Notes: generated by a model from the letters alone, not told the origin. A stretch of 64,000 bases of DNA from Ambrosia x helenae (GCA_030844895.1 CM061229.1:127563546-127627545), one strand, 5' to 3'; shown: positions 33,688 to 43,475, counted from the stretch's first letter. Numbers and translations: made by a program.

Positions 33688-33702
33688 GTTGGTTCTCGTA
33701 TA

Positions 33703-34234
33703 ATCCCTACCCTTAACTCATAAACATGAAATAAAAAAAATGAAAAATTTAAAAATGAATAAAGCAAATCCCACTCAATTTGGTTTTAAATTTATCTAGA
33801 ATATACTTTACTTTTATTTTTTAATTATAAAAATAAAAAACTGTATAGATAAATGATTTTCCCCATCCCAAAAAGTTGAAAAGATAATAAATCCTACGTT
33901 CTTCTCCCCCACGACAACCCTACTTGCAAATCCACTTTATTTCCTTATCTTTTTTTTTTAAAGGTTTAGATCAAAGGAAATCCTTATACAATCCTAACCT
34001 ATTGGTCCTAAGTTCGAATCCCTACTCACCCACCAGTGTCCTCCTTGCCTAAGCTCAAACCGTCACGGGGAATTTTTTTGTGGTGTGCATGGATCGAACC
34101 TGCGACCTCCCCCATGATGGGAACCCATAAGGGAAAACCCATCCTACCTCAAACCAGCTGAGCTGGAGTTCACACACAAAAAAAAAAAAAAAAAAACCTC
34201 CACGTATACACCCCACCACCACTACAATTGGTCC
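33703..34234. other. Intergenic, possible retroelement debris
   Basis: AT-rich. A patch at 34008-34170 (aagttcgaatcc; gatcgaacctgcgacc; ctcaaaccagctgagctgg) has tRNA-like B-box and repeat-like words. No gene or element boundary is supported. Confidence 0.45.
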
Positions 34235-34243
34235 TAATATTTC

Positions 34244-34647
34244 GAATCCTTTACATAAATAGGGGTTTATCATTTTACAAATTACCTTTGGGGGGTATTG
34301 GGGAAAAAACTAAAATGATGATGCCTTAGTTTGAATTGGCGGTATCAAATTAATGTGAACAGTGATGCCGCCAAATGAAATGTTGTATTCATAGATGCCT
34401 TAGTTTGATTTGGCGGTATCACCTCAATTGGGATCCTTACTTCATTGATACCGCTAATGTGTAAAGGTGATACCGCCAAATCAAACTAAGGCATCTATGA
34501 ATACAACATTCCATTCGGCGGCATCACTGTTCACATTAATTTGATACCGCCAATTCAAACTAAGGCATCACCATTTTTAGTTTTTTCCCCCAATACCCCC
34601 TAAATGTAATTTGTAAAATGATAAACCCCTGTTTACGTAAAGGATTC
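34244..34647. mobile_element. Palindromic MULE-type MITE (404 bp)
   Basis: The 9-bp target duplication taatatttc flanks it (34235-34243 and 34648-34656). The two halves are inverted repeats along nearly the whole length, so the RNA would fold into a hairpin of about 180 bp. The ends (gaatcctttacataaatag / its complement) match those of the adjacent 8.8-kb MULE (gaatcatttacataaatag), and the interior holds the same ccgccaa words. It is therefore probably mobilised by that MULE's transposase (inference). Non-coding. Confidence 0.9.
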
Positions 34648-34765
34648 TAATATTTCCCTACAATACACCAATCGGGAATCATTTACATAAATAGTAGATA
34701 TATAGTTTTAGAAATTATATTTGGTGGGTATTGGGGAAAAAAACCAAAAATGGTGATGTAGAGTT

Positions 34766-34960
34766 CTCAATTGGCGGCATCTAATAAATCTAACCTTGAT
34801 GCCGCCAATTGATATGTTTACATTGAAGCCGCCAAATTGAACCTCCTTGATGCCGCCAATTCAGTATGAGGGATCATGTTGATGCCGCCAATTAAGTATG
34901 AGGGATCAATGTTGATGCCGCCAAATGAAACATGATGCCGCCAATTGATAATGAGGCATC
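34766..34960. promoter_or_regulatory. GATGCCGCCAA array, left end of MULE
   Basis: About seven copies of g(a)(t/a)gccgccaa or its complement between 34766 and 34945, ahead of a TATA-like catataaatataa near 34963 and the arm ORF ATG at 35039. GCCGCC is the GCC-box core bound by plant ERF proteins; use as such here is inference. Confidence 0.7.
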
Positions 34961-35038
34961 CCTCATATAAATATAATCCCACCAGATTACCATTCTCCAT
35001 CCACATCCAAACCATACACTCAAACCACACATACTCAA

Positions 35039-35533
35039 ATGCCACCTATCGTAGAAAAACAAAGAAAATACCAATTGTTCTGGAGGGAACGGTTTTTTAT
35101 TGATATTAGGTCGATGTTACATTCACATGGAGTTTTAACTGTTTTCTGCGGGGATAAGCCATACTGTGGCTTCCCTCTTTCTAGGGTCCAAGAAAGCTCA
35201 GTCTTTGGATCGGTGTTACATCCACATGAAACTACTTGGATCGATGTTACATCCACACGTGGTATAACACGTGTAGAATGCAACGTTGTGTTTGTAGTTT
35301 ATAATATTATAAAGTCGGTTGTCGGTGGTGCTCTCAATCTCCAGTGTACCACCTCTATTAATGGCAACAGACTCTTTAGGGGGGACAACCTTCCAGGCAA
35401 ACCTTGTAGCACAGGCCATCCTATGTTGAAGAATCACGGTCAGTCATTAGCGACGTTGGCGACAACGGATGATGCGATTCTTCATCGTGCTACTTCGGTG
35501 TGGCAGCCTGGGTTGATCATTAAGTACCTGTAG
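35039..35533 (+). CDS. MULE left-arm ORF, conserved unknown protein (164 aa)
   Basis: ATG at 35039, about 75 bp after a TATA-like box, open for 164 codons. No known domain is recognised. The block FGSVLHPHETTWIDVTSTRG and the following ITRVECNVVFVVYNI are also found, in inverted position, in the right arm (42814-43160, minus) and in a separate MULE at 51390-51750, where the same frame has a stop after HETT. Conservation of the reading across three copies argues weakly for coding, but the copies are also close at DNA level. The DNA carries repeated gttacatccaca words. It may equally be a non-coding arm module. Function unknown. Confidence 0.45.
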   Translation: MPPIVEKQRKYQLFWRERFFIDIRSMLHSHGVLTVFCGDKPYCGFPLSRVQESSVFGSVLHPHETTWIDVTSTRGITRVECNVVFVVYNIIKSVVGGALNLQCTTSINGNRLFRGDNLPGKPCSTGHPMLKNHGQSLATLATTDDAILHRATSVWQPGLIIKYL

Positions 35534-36523
35534 ATCTGGTACCAATGTTCAACATATTGATATGCTTCCCCTGCCGCATTCAGATGGGTTTGAATCTGAA
35601 TGCGGTCCTTATTTACCGCTGACTGGAAGAACGCCTTTCTGTGCCCACAGCTACAGGTTTGACTTCAATAAAGCAATTGTTGATGTCACTGAAGCAATGG
35701 AGATGGAAGGCGCAAAATAGAAACTCAATGAAGCAGCAGTAGAATATTGGGATTGGTGATCTCGGGAGACTGGAATAATGATGGCATAACTGAAATGATC
35801 AGAAACATTCCAAATAACTGTTCAATTTCAGCTTTTGTTTAACTATTTAAGCAACTTCCATAGAGAAGTTATCAATCTCACTGTACCTGTGTCCAAAAGA
35901 ACTAGGCTTCAAACGCTACGGGCATGGTTTCTTTTAGATAAGGAGGTATATGTACAATGATGTCTTTACGTAAAATTAAACTCATATCTCAAGCCGGGGC
36001 AAGTTATGTTGTAGCTTCCAAAACACGACGTCATTGTAGCTCATATGTTATTATCTCTTCTCTTATTCTCTGTTTCTCAAGTTCTCGATGGATTATTCCT
36101 CTCATATCATGGATCAGAGAGATTTAAGCTAATAAAACTTACACACAAGCTATTGGAATTGGTGATCTCGGAAATAGATTGTCTTGTAACTCGGTAGATT
36201 GTATAGTTTGTTCGGTTGACTAGTTTGGAAAAATAGTTGTTAAATAAATTTGTATTATTTGTTTTAAATAAATCTATCATTACTACATGTATTTATTTAC
36301 TTTTATTTTAGAAAAGTTCTGATAATAATAGTAGTGGTATTAAAATTAAAAGTACCATAATAATTCTGCCATTATTAAATAAAGCTAGTACAGAACATGA
36401 TGAGATGAGTCACCCAACTCATCCATGAAAGCAAAAGGTGATTGACGATACAGATAATAAAAAACTAAACAACATAAAAAAGATGACCGTGATGATAGGA
36501 CTGACACAACCCTGTAGGGTCAT
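35534..36523. other. MULE left-arm interior, unshared insert and 3' region of transposase
   Basis: 35540-36170 is not present in the right arm. It reads for a stretch like coding (PHSDGFESECGPYLPLTG, then FCAHSYRFDFNKA near 35570-35690), possibly a captured host exon, unidentified. 36170-36290 is again inverted-similar to 42405-42540. The rest is AT-rich 3' flank of the transposase. Confidence 0.5.
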
Positions 36524-39136
36524 TCACTGATTTTGTTGACGCCTTGCATTTCCACAACTCTTCCTGTTATGGCCTGTTTCTCCACATCGAGTGCATGCAT
36601 GACGCCTCGGGCGATCGTCATAATTCACATCCATCTCATTTTGCATTCTTCTCTGACGTACTCTGCCTCGATGTGTAGTAATCATCGACGGGTCCCCTTG
36701 AATTCTCCACTCTTCCGCCGGCCATTCAGACTTATGCCCCAAGGTGTAAAAATGACTGTTGTACTGTTGAATGTAGGTGTCTGTGTGGAATTTCCAACTA
36801 GTAATACTGTGAGGGCTTTTACCCAACCAATTGCAAACAGCAATTGCATGTGAACATGGAAATCTTTGCATTTGCCATTTTCCACACGAGCATACCTTTT
36901 TTTTGTACTCAACGGTGTAGTCATTTCCGCCCCTGTCATTTGTCTCAACCCTTGAAAGAACATTGCACCTTAACGCATTCGCATCGTACATCGTCACTTC
37001 ATGCTGCATAGCAACTCCCAAAAGGCTCTCATACCTGCTCCATATGCGAGGGGGTAGAGGTGTGTTGCAAACGCTCGAAATTTGAGTGTGCTTAACATAT
37101 TGTTCGACGTCTCTGCGAAAGGTGTAGTCAATGAGAGCTGTGATAGGCAGTAGTCGTGCTTCACGCAAGACGTTGTTCATGGACTCCGAGATGTTCGTCG
37201 TTAGGTTACCCCACCGACGACGCTCTTTATCATACCTAACCGTCCACTTAGTCTTATCAATGTTGTTAAGGTAGTCCCATGCCTCTTGATTTTTCAGCCT
37301 CATTTCGCTAACAGCCCAGCGATACTTTACGTTCTGAGATGTGCTACCAATTGACCAACACAGTTTCCGTAGGGTTTTGTTTCGGAACCTCCCGCTGAAA
37401 TTGCTTCTGATGTGACGAAGACAGTAACGATGGTAGGCGTTGGGTTCCTTCCACTGTGGAAGGTTTTCCATAGCATTAATTATGCCGTTGTGTCTGTCTG
37501 ATATCACACACAAAGGCCCCATGCTATTAAGGGTAACGTACTCAGAAAGGTTTTGGAAAAACCAACACCAGCTGTGTACAGTCTCTTCGTCAACGACAGC
37601 ATACGCCACAGGCAGGATGTAGTTGTTTGCATTCTTTGTTACCGCAAGGATCAGCTTACCCCGGTAGGGTCCTTTCAGATGAGTCGCGTCCACCGATATG
37701 ACAGGCATGCATCGATGGATTGCACGGATACAAGGACCGAACGCCCAAAAAATATATTTAAACGTGGGGTAATTCGGATCCCCGTTCGGATGATTAAAGA
37801 ACGAAACAACGGTACCTGGGTTCCTCGACTGCAGCCGCATAAGGTATGTGGGTAACTCCTTGAAATTGCTTTCCCAGTCACCATAGATAGTTTCTATGGC
37901 CTTTCTTCTTGCTCGCCACGCCTTGGAATACGAAACATCAACATTCAGGGCCTGCTTGACATGGGTTTGGATATGTTTTACCTTAAGCTTGATGTCCGTA
38001 CGTATCTGCGGTAAGATGTGTCTTGCAATATCCTTTGCCTTTAAACTTCTGTTGCTATTACGTACGGCCGAAGAATAACAGCTGTGTTTTGTAGCCCATA
38101 CAGTAATTCGCCAGTAATGTGAGTCAGACCGAATCGATGCCGTGCAACGCCACTCACAGTTGCGGCCACTAGAGAAAGGATTTACAAACTTTGGGTGTCT
38201 GGTGTAACATACGACCGTGTATACCTTCGGTTTGCTTGCCTTGACATACATCTCCCGTCCACGACGGATGTTCCACTGTCTAACCGCACGGTCTACCTCT
38301 TCTTTTGATTTGAAATACATACCAAGCGGGATATTGTCCCCTGCTTTTGGGTTCCATAACACGAACTCATCCTCTTCGTATTCTTGAACCATGTAATCTG
38401 TTAGCTCCACATCATCTTGAGGATCGTAGTGTTGACGTGGACCTAACTGGAGAGCCAGGTTGTCATTTGGTGGTGTCTGTTGGGTCGTCGCCTGACTAGG
38501 ATCGGCCTCGTTTGCGGAGTCTTCAGAGTCTTCTGATGCCGGTTGTTCGTCATCACTATCTTCCGTGTCTTTAGAGTCTCCGCTTCCGGATTCATCAAAC
38601 CCGTCATTGTTGTCATTACCGGCAACATATTGAGGTTCTTGTAAACATTCTTCGTCCGTCATAGGGGATCCTGCCTCGTCATTTACTTCGTTATCGGCAT
38701 CATGTTCCATTGGGGGGAAACCATGCTGAGACCCAAAGGGTGGTACATTTACGTTCGACACGTCACGTAGCAGGTTAGTAAAAGTAAGCTGTTGTAACGG
38801 AGGGTCTTGTTGCCATTCAACATAGATCTCCGCAACAAACTCGCCACGTCTCTCAGCGGCTAAATAATCCATCATATCAACCCCGTCGTTGTTGAAAATT
38901 TGGCTGGTTTGAGAGTACCCAGCATAAGTGTATCCGAGCAGGAGTTTGACAGTAACAGCTTCCTTGTTGATATTAACATGAGCACATACACATTCAACCA
39001 GTTGTTCAAAAGACATCTTCTGTCGCATAATAAAGCTCGATGATTCCAACGAGTTATCATCTTGAACAACCCCGTTTACGTATGAAAACTTACCACCCCA
39101 GTATAATCTAACCAGGTATGGAACGAAAGTAGCCAT
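36524..39136 (-). CDS. MULE transposase (MuDR type), complete
   Basis: Intronless 870-residue ORF, ATG at 39134-39136. Order: N-terminal MuDR-type region; acidic, Asp/Ser/Glu-rich linker about 145-215; plant MuDR DNA-binding region about 270-355 (YFKSKEEVDRAVRQW...CEWRCTASIR); MULE catalytic domain about 480-660 with D483 in SVDATH and D547 in VISDRH (the third acidic residue is probably E611 or E651); C..H pair in YCLRHIRSNF; SWIM zinc finger CSCGKWQMQRFPCSH at about 749; CCHC knuckle CTRCGETGHNRKSC at about 850. It would bind the element's inverted repeats in the nucleus and cut and rejoin DNA, giving 9-11-bp target duplications as seen here. No stop or frameshift is seen. Confidence 0.96.
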   Translation of the reverse strand: MATFVPYLVRLYWGGKFSYVNGVVQDDNSLESSSFIMRQKMSFEQLVECVCAHVNINKEAVTVKLLLGYTYAGYSQTSQIFNNDGVDMMDYLAAERRGEFVAEIYVEWQQDPPLQQLTFTNLLRDVSNVNVPPFGSQHGFPPMEHDADNEVNDEAGSPMTDEECLQEPQYVAGNDNNDGFDESGSGDSKDTEDSDDEQPASEDSEDSANEADPSQATTQQTPPNDNLALQLGPRQHYDPQDDVELTDYMVQEYEEDEFVLWNPKAGDNIPLGMYFKSKEEVDRAVRQWNIRRGREMYVKASKPKVYTVVCYTRHPKFVNPFSSGRNCEWRCTASIRSDSHYWRITVWATKHSCYSSAVRNSNRSLKAKDIARHILPQIRTDIKLKVKHIQTHVKQALNVDVSYSKAWRARRKAIETIYGDWESNFKELPTYLMRLQSRNPGTVVSFFNHPNGDPNYPTFKYIFWAFGPCIRAIHRCMPVISVDATHLKGPYRGKLILAVTKNANNYILPVAYAVVDEETVHSWCWFFQNLSEYVTLNSMGPLCVISDRHNGIINAMENLPQWKEPNAYHRYCLRHIRSNFSGRFRNKTLRKLCWSIGSTSQNVKYRWAVSEMRLKNQEAWDYLNNIDKTKWTVRYDKERRRWGNLTTNISESMNNVLREARLLPITALIDYTFRRDVEQYVKHTQISSVCNTPLPPRIWSRYESLLGVAMQHEVTMYDANALRCNVLSRVETNDRGGNDYTVEYKKKVCSCGKWQMQRFPCSHAIAVCNWLGKSPHSITSWKFHTDTYIQQYNSHFYTLGHKSEWPAEEWRIQGDPSMITTHRGRVRQRRMQNEMDVNYDDRPRRHACTRCGETGHNRKSCGNARRQQNQ

Positions 39137-39467
39137 TTGATGGATTGGGTTTGTGAGATATAGAGATATAGAGATAGTTTAAGAAGAAATTTTGGTGTGT
39201 TGATGGATTGGGATGAGTATCCCTTAAATAGGAATCAAGTTTGTATGATGCCGCCAAACCATTCTAAGGCATCATGATGCCGCCAAACCATTCTGAGGCA
39301 TCATGATGCCGCCAAACCATTCTAACTTTTCATGATGCCGCCAAACCATTCTGAGGCATCAACTTTTCATGATGCCACCAAACCACTCTGATGCTTTAAC
39401 TATTATAAATACCATATCAAGTCTCAATCTAAGTCACAATTTCCTCTGTTCATCGGGTTTAAAAACT
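39137..39467. promoter_or_regulatory. Divergent promoter region with GATGCCGCCAA array
   Basis: Lies between the transposase (minus) and the proline-rich ORF (plus). Four copies of gatgccgccaaacc (39246, 39275, 39305, 39332) and one variant (gatgccaccaaacc, 39370) at about 30-bp spacing, each followed by attct and gaggcatca-type words. TATA-like boxes: ctatttaagg on the minus strand near 39222, and tattataaatacc on the plus strand near 39401. Confidence 0.75.
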
Positions 39468-39893
39468 ATGGGTGGCGGTTATCACGAATGTGACGGATCT
39501 TCAAATGTCCGGCGATACTCTCGCCGGGGACGGCGAGTATCATTTTCATCTCCTCCTACTCCTGCACAACCTTCGTTCTATAATCCTCCTACTGCACAAA
39601 TAACTCCTCCTGCTCTTACTCAAATAACTCCTCCTCCTGCTCCTACTCAAACAAGTCATCCTACTCCCCCAGCAGATGATGAGTTAACGGAAGAGGAGTT
39701 GGTCTGGGTTGTGGATTATGCCATGGCTCTACGGGATTTGGACCGTTTAAGGTTGTCAGCACCCACCCCCGGATGCAAGAGAGTACACAGATCCCCCAAA
39801 ACCAAGGTACAGCCACCCCCCCACCAGCAGGCTACACCAGCAGGCCATCACCACCATCACCACTGGCTACTCCCAAGTAATTTAGTATTTTAG
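39468..39893 (+). CDS. MULE small proline-rich protein (141 aa), unknown
   Basis: ATG at 39468, about 65 bp after a TATA-like tataaatacc. The protein starts MGGGYHECDGSS, has a basic stretch RRYSRRGRRVSF, a Pro/Thr-rich repeat region (TAQITPPALTQITPPP), an acidic helix-like stretch (DDELTEEELVWVVDYAMALRDLDRLRL) and a His6 run near the end. No known domain is recognised. Its position, divergent from the transposase and sharing the GCC-core array, suggests coordinated expression with it. It could be a MULE accessory protein (compare MuDR mudrB, similar only in position) or a chance ORF. Confidence 0.5.
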   Translation: MGGGYHECDGSSNVRRYSRRGRRVSFSSPPTPAQPSFYNPPTAQITPPALTQITPPPAPTQTSHPTPPADDELTEEELVWVVDYAMALRDLDRLRLSAPTPGCKRVHRSPKTKVQPPPHQQATPAGHHHHHHWLLPSNLVF

Positions 39894-39990
39894 TATGTTT
39901 TTATGTAAGCTTTAAATAAGTTCTTTGGGATTAGGATCTATGTATTATGTGTTTATGTATTATGTGTTTATGTATTGTGGATTTATGAAT

Positions 39991-41025
39991 TGTGGGTTTT
40001 TTTGAAAAATGACCTCCTGGCCGTTTTCGGGCCGCCTGGATCAGGCCCCGGAGACCCGAAAACGGCCCGGACATGGTGCGACACCCGTGTACTAGCCAAG
40101 GACAACGCGTCCGAAGGTCCGGTTACCTGACTGGCAGGCCCTGCCAGACTGTATAGACAGCCAAAAACGTCAGCCCAGGCCATTTTCCACTTTGTGGGTT
40201 TTTTGAAAAATGACCTCCTGGCCGTTTTCGGGCCGCCTGGATCATGCCCCGGAGACCCGAAAACGCCCCGGACATGGTGCGACACCCGTGTACTAGCCAA
40301 GGACAACGCGTCCGAAGGTCCGGTTACCTGACTGGCAGGCCCTGCCAGACTGTATAGACAGCCAAACACGTCAGCCCGGGGCATTTTTCACTTCATGTAG
40401 AAGCCGCTGTGGGTTTTTTGAAAAATTACCTCCTGGCCGTTTTCGGGCCGCCTGGATCAGGCCCCGGAGACCCGAAAACGGCCCGGACATGGTGCGACAC
40501 CCGTGTACTAGCCAAGGACAACGCGTCCGAAGGTCCGGTTACCTGACTGGCAGGCCCTGCCAGACTGTATAGACAGCCAAAAACGTCAGCCCAGGCCATT
40601 TTCCACTTTGTGGGTTTTTTGAAAAATGACCTCCTGGCCGTTTTCGGGCCGCCTGGATCAGGCCCCGGAGACCCGAAAACGGCCCGGACATGGTGCGACA
40701 CCCGTGTACTAGCCAAGGACAACGCGTCCGAAGGTCCGGTTACCTGACTGGCAGGCCCTGCCAGACTGTATAGACAGCCAAAAACGTCAGCCCGGGCCAT
40801 TTTCCATTTTGTGGGTTTTTTGAAAAATGACCTCCTGGCCGTTTTCGGGCCGCCTGGATCAGGCCCTGGAGACCCGAAAACGGCCCGGACATGGTGCGAC
40901 ACCCGTGTACTAGCCAAGGACAACGCGTCCGAAGGTCCGGTTACCTGACTGGCAGGCCCTGCCAGACTGTATAGACAGCCAAACACGTCAGCCTGGGGCA
41001 TTTTTCACTTCATGTAGAAGCCGCT
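39991..41025. repeat. GC-rich tandem array, 5 units of about 201 bp
   Basis: The word cctcctggccgttttcgggc starts at about 40013, 40214, 40428, 40630 and 40831, giving steps of 201, 214, 202 and 201 bp; the longer step carries an extra cttcatgtagaagccgct. Units are nearly identical. Each contains two inverted repeats: ccgttttcggg with cccgaaaacgg, and ctggcagg with cctgccag. Because 201 is a multiple of 3, the minus strand shows long open frames with a 67-residue repeat; these have no ATG-promoter context and are probably a by-product. Confidence 0.93.
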
Positions 41026-41230
41026 TAACCATTTAGCGGCTTCAACTTTTTATGATGCCGCCAAACCATTACGAGGTGTAGAAGCCGCTAAACCATTACG
41101 AGGCTTCATGTAGATGCCGCCAAACCATTACAAGGGTTCACCTCTTTAAAAGCAAGCAGCTAGCTGATTCACAAACAACACTCACTCAACTTCTTTCTCT
41201 CTTACCCACTCATATTTGAAATATATAACA
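41026..41230 (+). promoter_or_regulatory. Upstream region of the ULP-like gene with GCCGCCAA words
   Basis: gatgccgccaaacc at 41053 and about 41113, with variants gaagccgctaaacc near 41082 and gaagccgcttaacc near 41018. It lies directly ahead of the ULP-like gene, repeating the arrangement at the other MULE promoters. Confidence 0.7.
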
Positions 41231-42281
41231 ATGGAAAACAATGGAGAAGGCTTTTACTGTTCACAACCAGCTCCTAAAACGGTAAAATCGACCGAGCACA
41301 TTTGGAGGCGTTTACGCAAGCCATCAACAACATTCACGGCTGGTTCGACTTCAAGTAACCCACAAGTGAAAGCAGCCGAAAACGACCAAGACAAGCCCAA
41401 AGAAAACCCGCAAGAAAACCAACAGTGCAGAACCAACTGGTCTGCTGATGTTGTCGACTTTTATACAAACGGGGATGCCCCATTTTGCTACACTCGCTTC
41501 ATTTCCGCCAAACTAGACAGAAATTTTTGGGGTACACTTCTAGGGTGCCAACCCAACAGGGCGCTATCCGCAACGGTAATTTTCACGTTAATTTAACTTG
41601 AAAGTAAATTGATTTGCTTAACTCAATAACGAACCTTATGCATTATTATGATTTCAGCACGTTGAGGCGTGGACGGTAAGACTGATGCGACTTAGACAAG
41701 CAAAGCTTTTAAGAGATCCTGCTTCACAGCTACGTTGGACAGTGTTACCCCCTGCCTTCTATGATGAAATGAAGGACTCGAATTCTTCAGTTGCCCTCGA
41801 CATGGCTGGAAGAATGGAACCCTACCCGCCATTCTGGGAAGTTGACCGCATTTACCTTCCTTTATCGATGGGGGTGGGAGACTGGCTGCTTATCCTAATT
41901 GATCTAAGAAACATGGTAATTACCCAGTATTGGACTGATAAGAGATGGAGAAACGAAAGGCGACGCGAAGTTTCTCACTATATGGAGATGATTAGGCTTT
42001 TTTTCGAATGGTTTCTAAAACGTATTCGTTACTGGCTGAAGTCTAATCGCGTGGACAAAACACCAATTTCTGTTGGTTTAGTTGAATTAGATGTGCCCCA
42101 AGACAAGGGAAAGGTTGATAATGCTGGTGTCTTGGTTTGTATGATGATGGATAGGCTTGTGAGAAAAAAGTCGTTGTCGCTAGAAATCGACGTCGAAGAT
42201 GCTTGTGTGAATTATCGACGACACATGGCAGATGAGCTATACAAATGCCGTTGTGAAGCAACTTCTCGTCATGTTACTTGA
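41231..42281 (+). CDS. ULP-like (C48 peptidase-like) MULE protein, catalytic residues apparently lost
   Basis: Two exons, 41231-41575 and 41658-42281 (GTAATT donor, TTTCAG acceptor, 82-bp intron), giving 322 residues in frame. The block after the junction (HVEAWTVRLMRLR), then RIYLPLSMGVGDWLLILIDL and VPQDKG...AGVLVCMMMDRL, follow the layout of Ulp1-like proteins carried by Kaonashi-type MULEs. In active ULPs these blocks hold the His (…HW), Asp and Cys (…DCG…) of the SUMO-protease triad. Here HW reads DW, the Asp position reads YW, and DCG reads DNAG, so all three appear absent. The frame is intact, so it may be a pseudo-enzyme with a binding role (inference). The alignment is by eye. Confidence 0.7.
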
Positions 42282-42404
42282 TTATGTATTGTTGTTTCTC
42301 CTATTAATGTTTAACGATGTTAGTGATTTACATTACCATCCCCCGCATAATGATGGGTACGGGAATCAAGGACCACCACCCAACGATTGAAAACGGGCAA
42401 GTTA

Positions 42405-43260
42405 ATAATGATAGATTTATTTAAAACAAATAATACAAATTTACTTAACAACTATTTTTCCAAACTACTCAATCAAACTATACAGCCTACCGAGTTACAA
42501 GACAATTTATTTCCGAGATCACCAATTCCAAACTACTCAATCAAACTATACAATCTACCGAGTTCATTAAGTTTCCGTTTCTCACATTCCAGGGGAACCC
42601 ATCTGAATCAAACAGGGGAACATCAATCAATCTGTTGAACATGTGTACGAAATCTACAGGTACCCAATGGTTTCCGTTTCTCACATTCCAGGGGAACCCA
42701 TCTGAATCAAACAGGGGAACATCAATCAATCTGTTGAACATGTGTACGAAATCTACAGGTACCCAATGGTCAACCCAGGCTGCCATACAAGAGTAGCACG
42801 GTGAAGAACCGCATCATCCGATGTCTTCGACGTCGCTAATCACATGATGTGATTCTTCAACACCGGATGGCCTTGCCCTACAGCCTTTGTCTGGAAAGTT
42901 GACTCCCCTAAACAGACCGTTGGAATGTCCGGGTTTGGTAGACTGGAGATTGAGAGCACCACCGACAACCAACGGCAAAATATTATAAACTACAAAGACA
43001 ACGTTGCATTCAACACGTGTTATACCATGTGTGGATGTAACATCGATCCAAGTAGTTTCATGTGGATGTAACACCGATCCAAAGACCGCGCTTTCTTGGA
43101 CCCCAGAAAGAGGGACGCCACAGCATGGCTTATCCCCGCAGAAAACAATGTGTTGTAAATGGGGGTTTTATTGTGGTTATAATGTATTTGTTTAGGTGTG
43201 GAATGTGATGGAGAGAATGGGCAGAGGCTCGGTTTATATAAGAAATGAAAGTTAGAAATG
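42405..43260 (-). repeat. MULE right inverted arm (copy of the left-arm module)
   Basis: Reverse-complement similarity to 35039-35533 and 36170-36290. On the minus strand it keeps VFGSVLHPHETTWIDVTST and part of the downstream reading but diverges and stops earlier (about 42814), and its upstream frame differs. A 100-bp tandem duplication (tttccgtttctcacattcc at 42571 and 42671) is unique to this arm. Confidence 0.8.
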
Positions 43261-43475
43261 AATTGGCGGCATCAATGTGCACATCTCAATTGGCGGCTTC
43301 AATGTGCACATCTCAATTGGCGGCTTCAATGTCCACATATCAATTGGCGGCATCAAGGTTACATTTGTTAGATGCCGCCAATTGAGAACTCTACATCACC
43401 AAAATTGGTTTTTTTCTCCAATACCCCCAAAAGTAATTTCTAAAATAATAAATCTACTATTTATGCAAATGATTC
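43261..43475. promoter_or_regulatory. GCCGCCAA array and right TIR of MULE
   Basis: Four copies of attggcggc(a/t)tc at about 27-bp spacing (43262-43350) plus one gatgccgccaattg near 43371, then the terminal inverted repeat ending tgcaaatgattc at 43475. Confidence 0.8.

Larger units (their letters stand above)
34676..43475. mobile_element. Autonomous-looking MULE (Mutator-like) with ULP-like gene, 8.8 kb
   Basis: The 10-bp target duplication caccaatcgg flanks it exactly (34666-34675 and 43476-43485). Terminal inverted repeats of at least 140 bp begin gaatcattt.cataaatag. Inverted similarity continues inward as long arms (left about 34676-36290, right about 42405-43475), with extra unshared DNA in the left arm. 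Contents: arm ORF (+), transposase (-), proline-rich ORF (+), 201-bp tandem array, ULP-like gene (+), right arm copy. A transposase plus a ULP-like gene is the composition of Kaonashi-type MULEs. The transposase frame is complete, so the element may be active. Confidence 0.92.

Noticed and set aside
40426..41001. Minus-strand ORF of 191 codons in the tandem array
   Set aside because: The 201-bp period is divisible by three, so one open unit stays open in all. There is no promoter context, and the frame breaks where a unit is longer. Not called as a gene.
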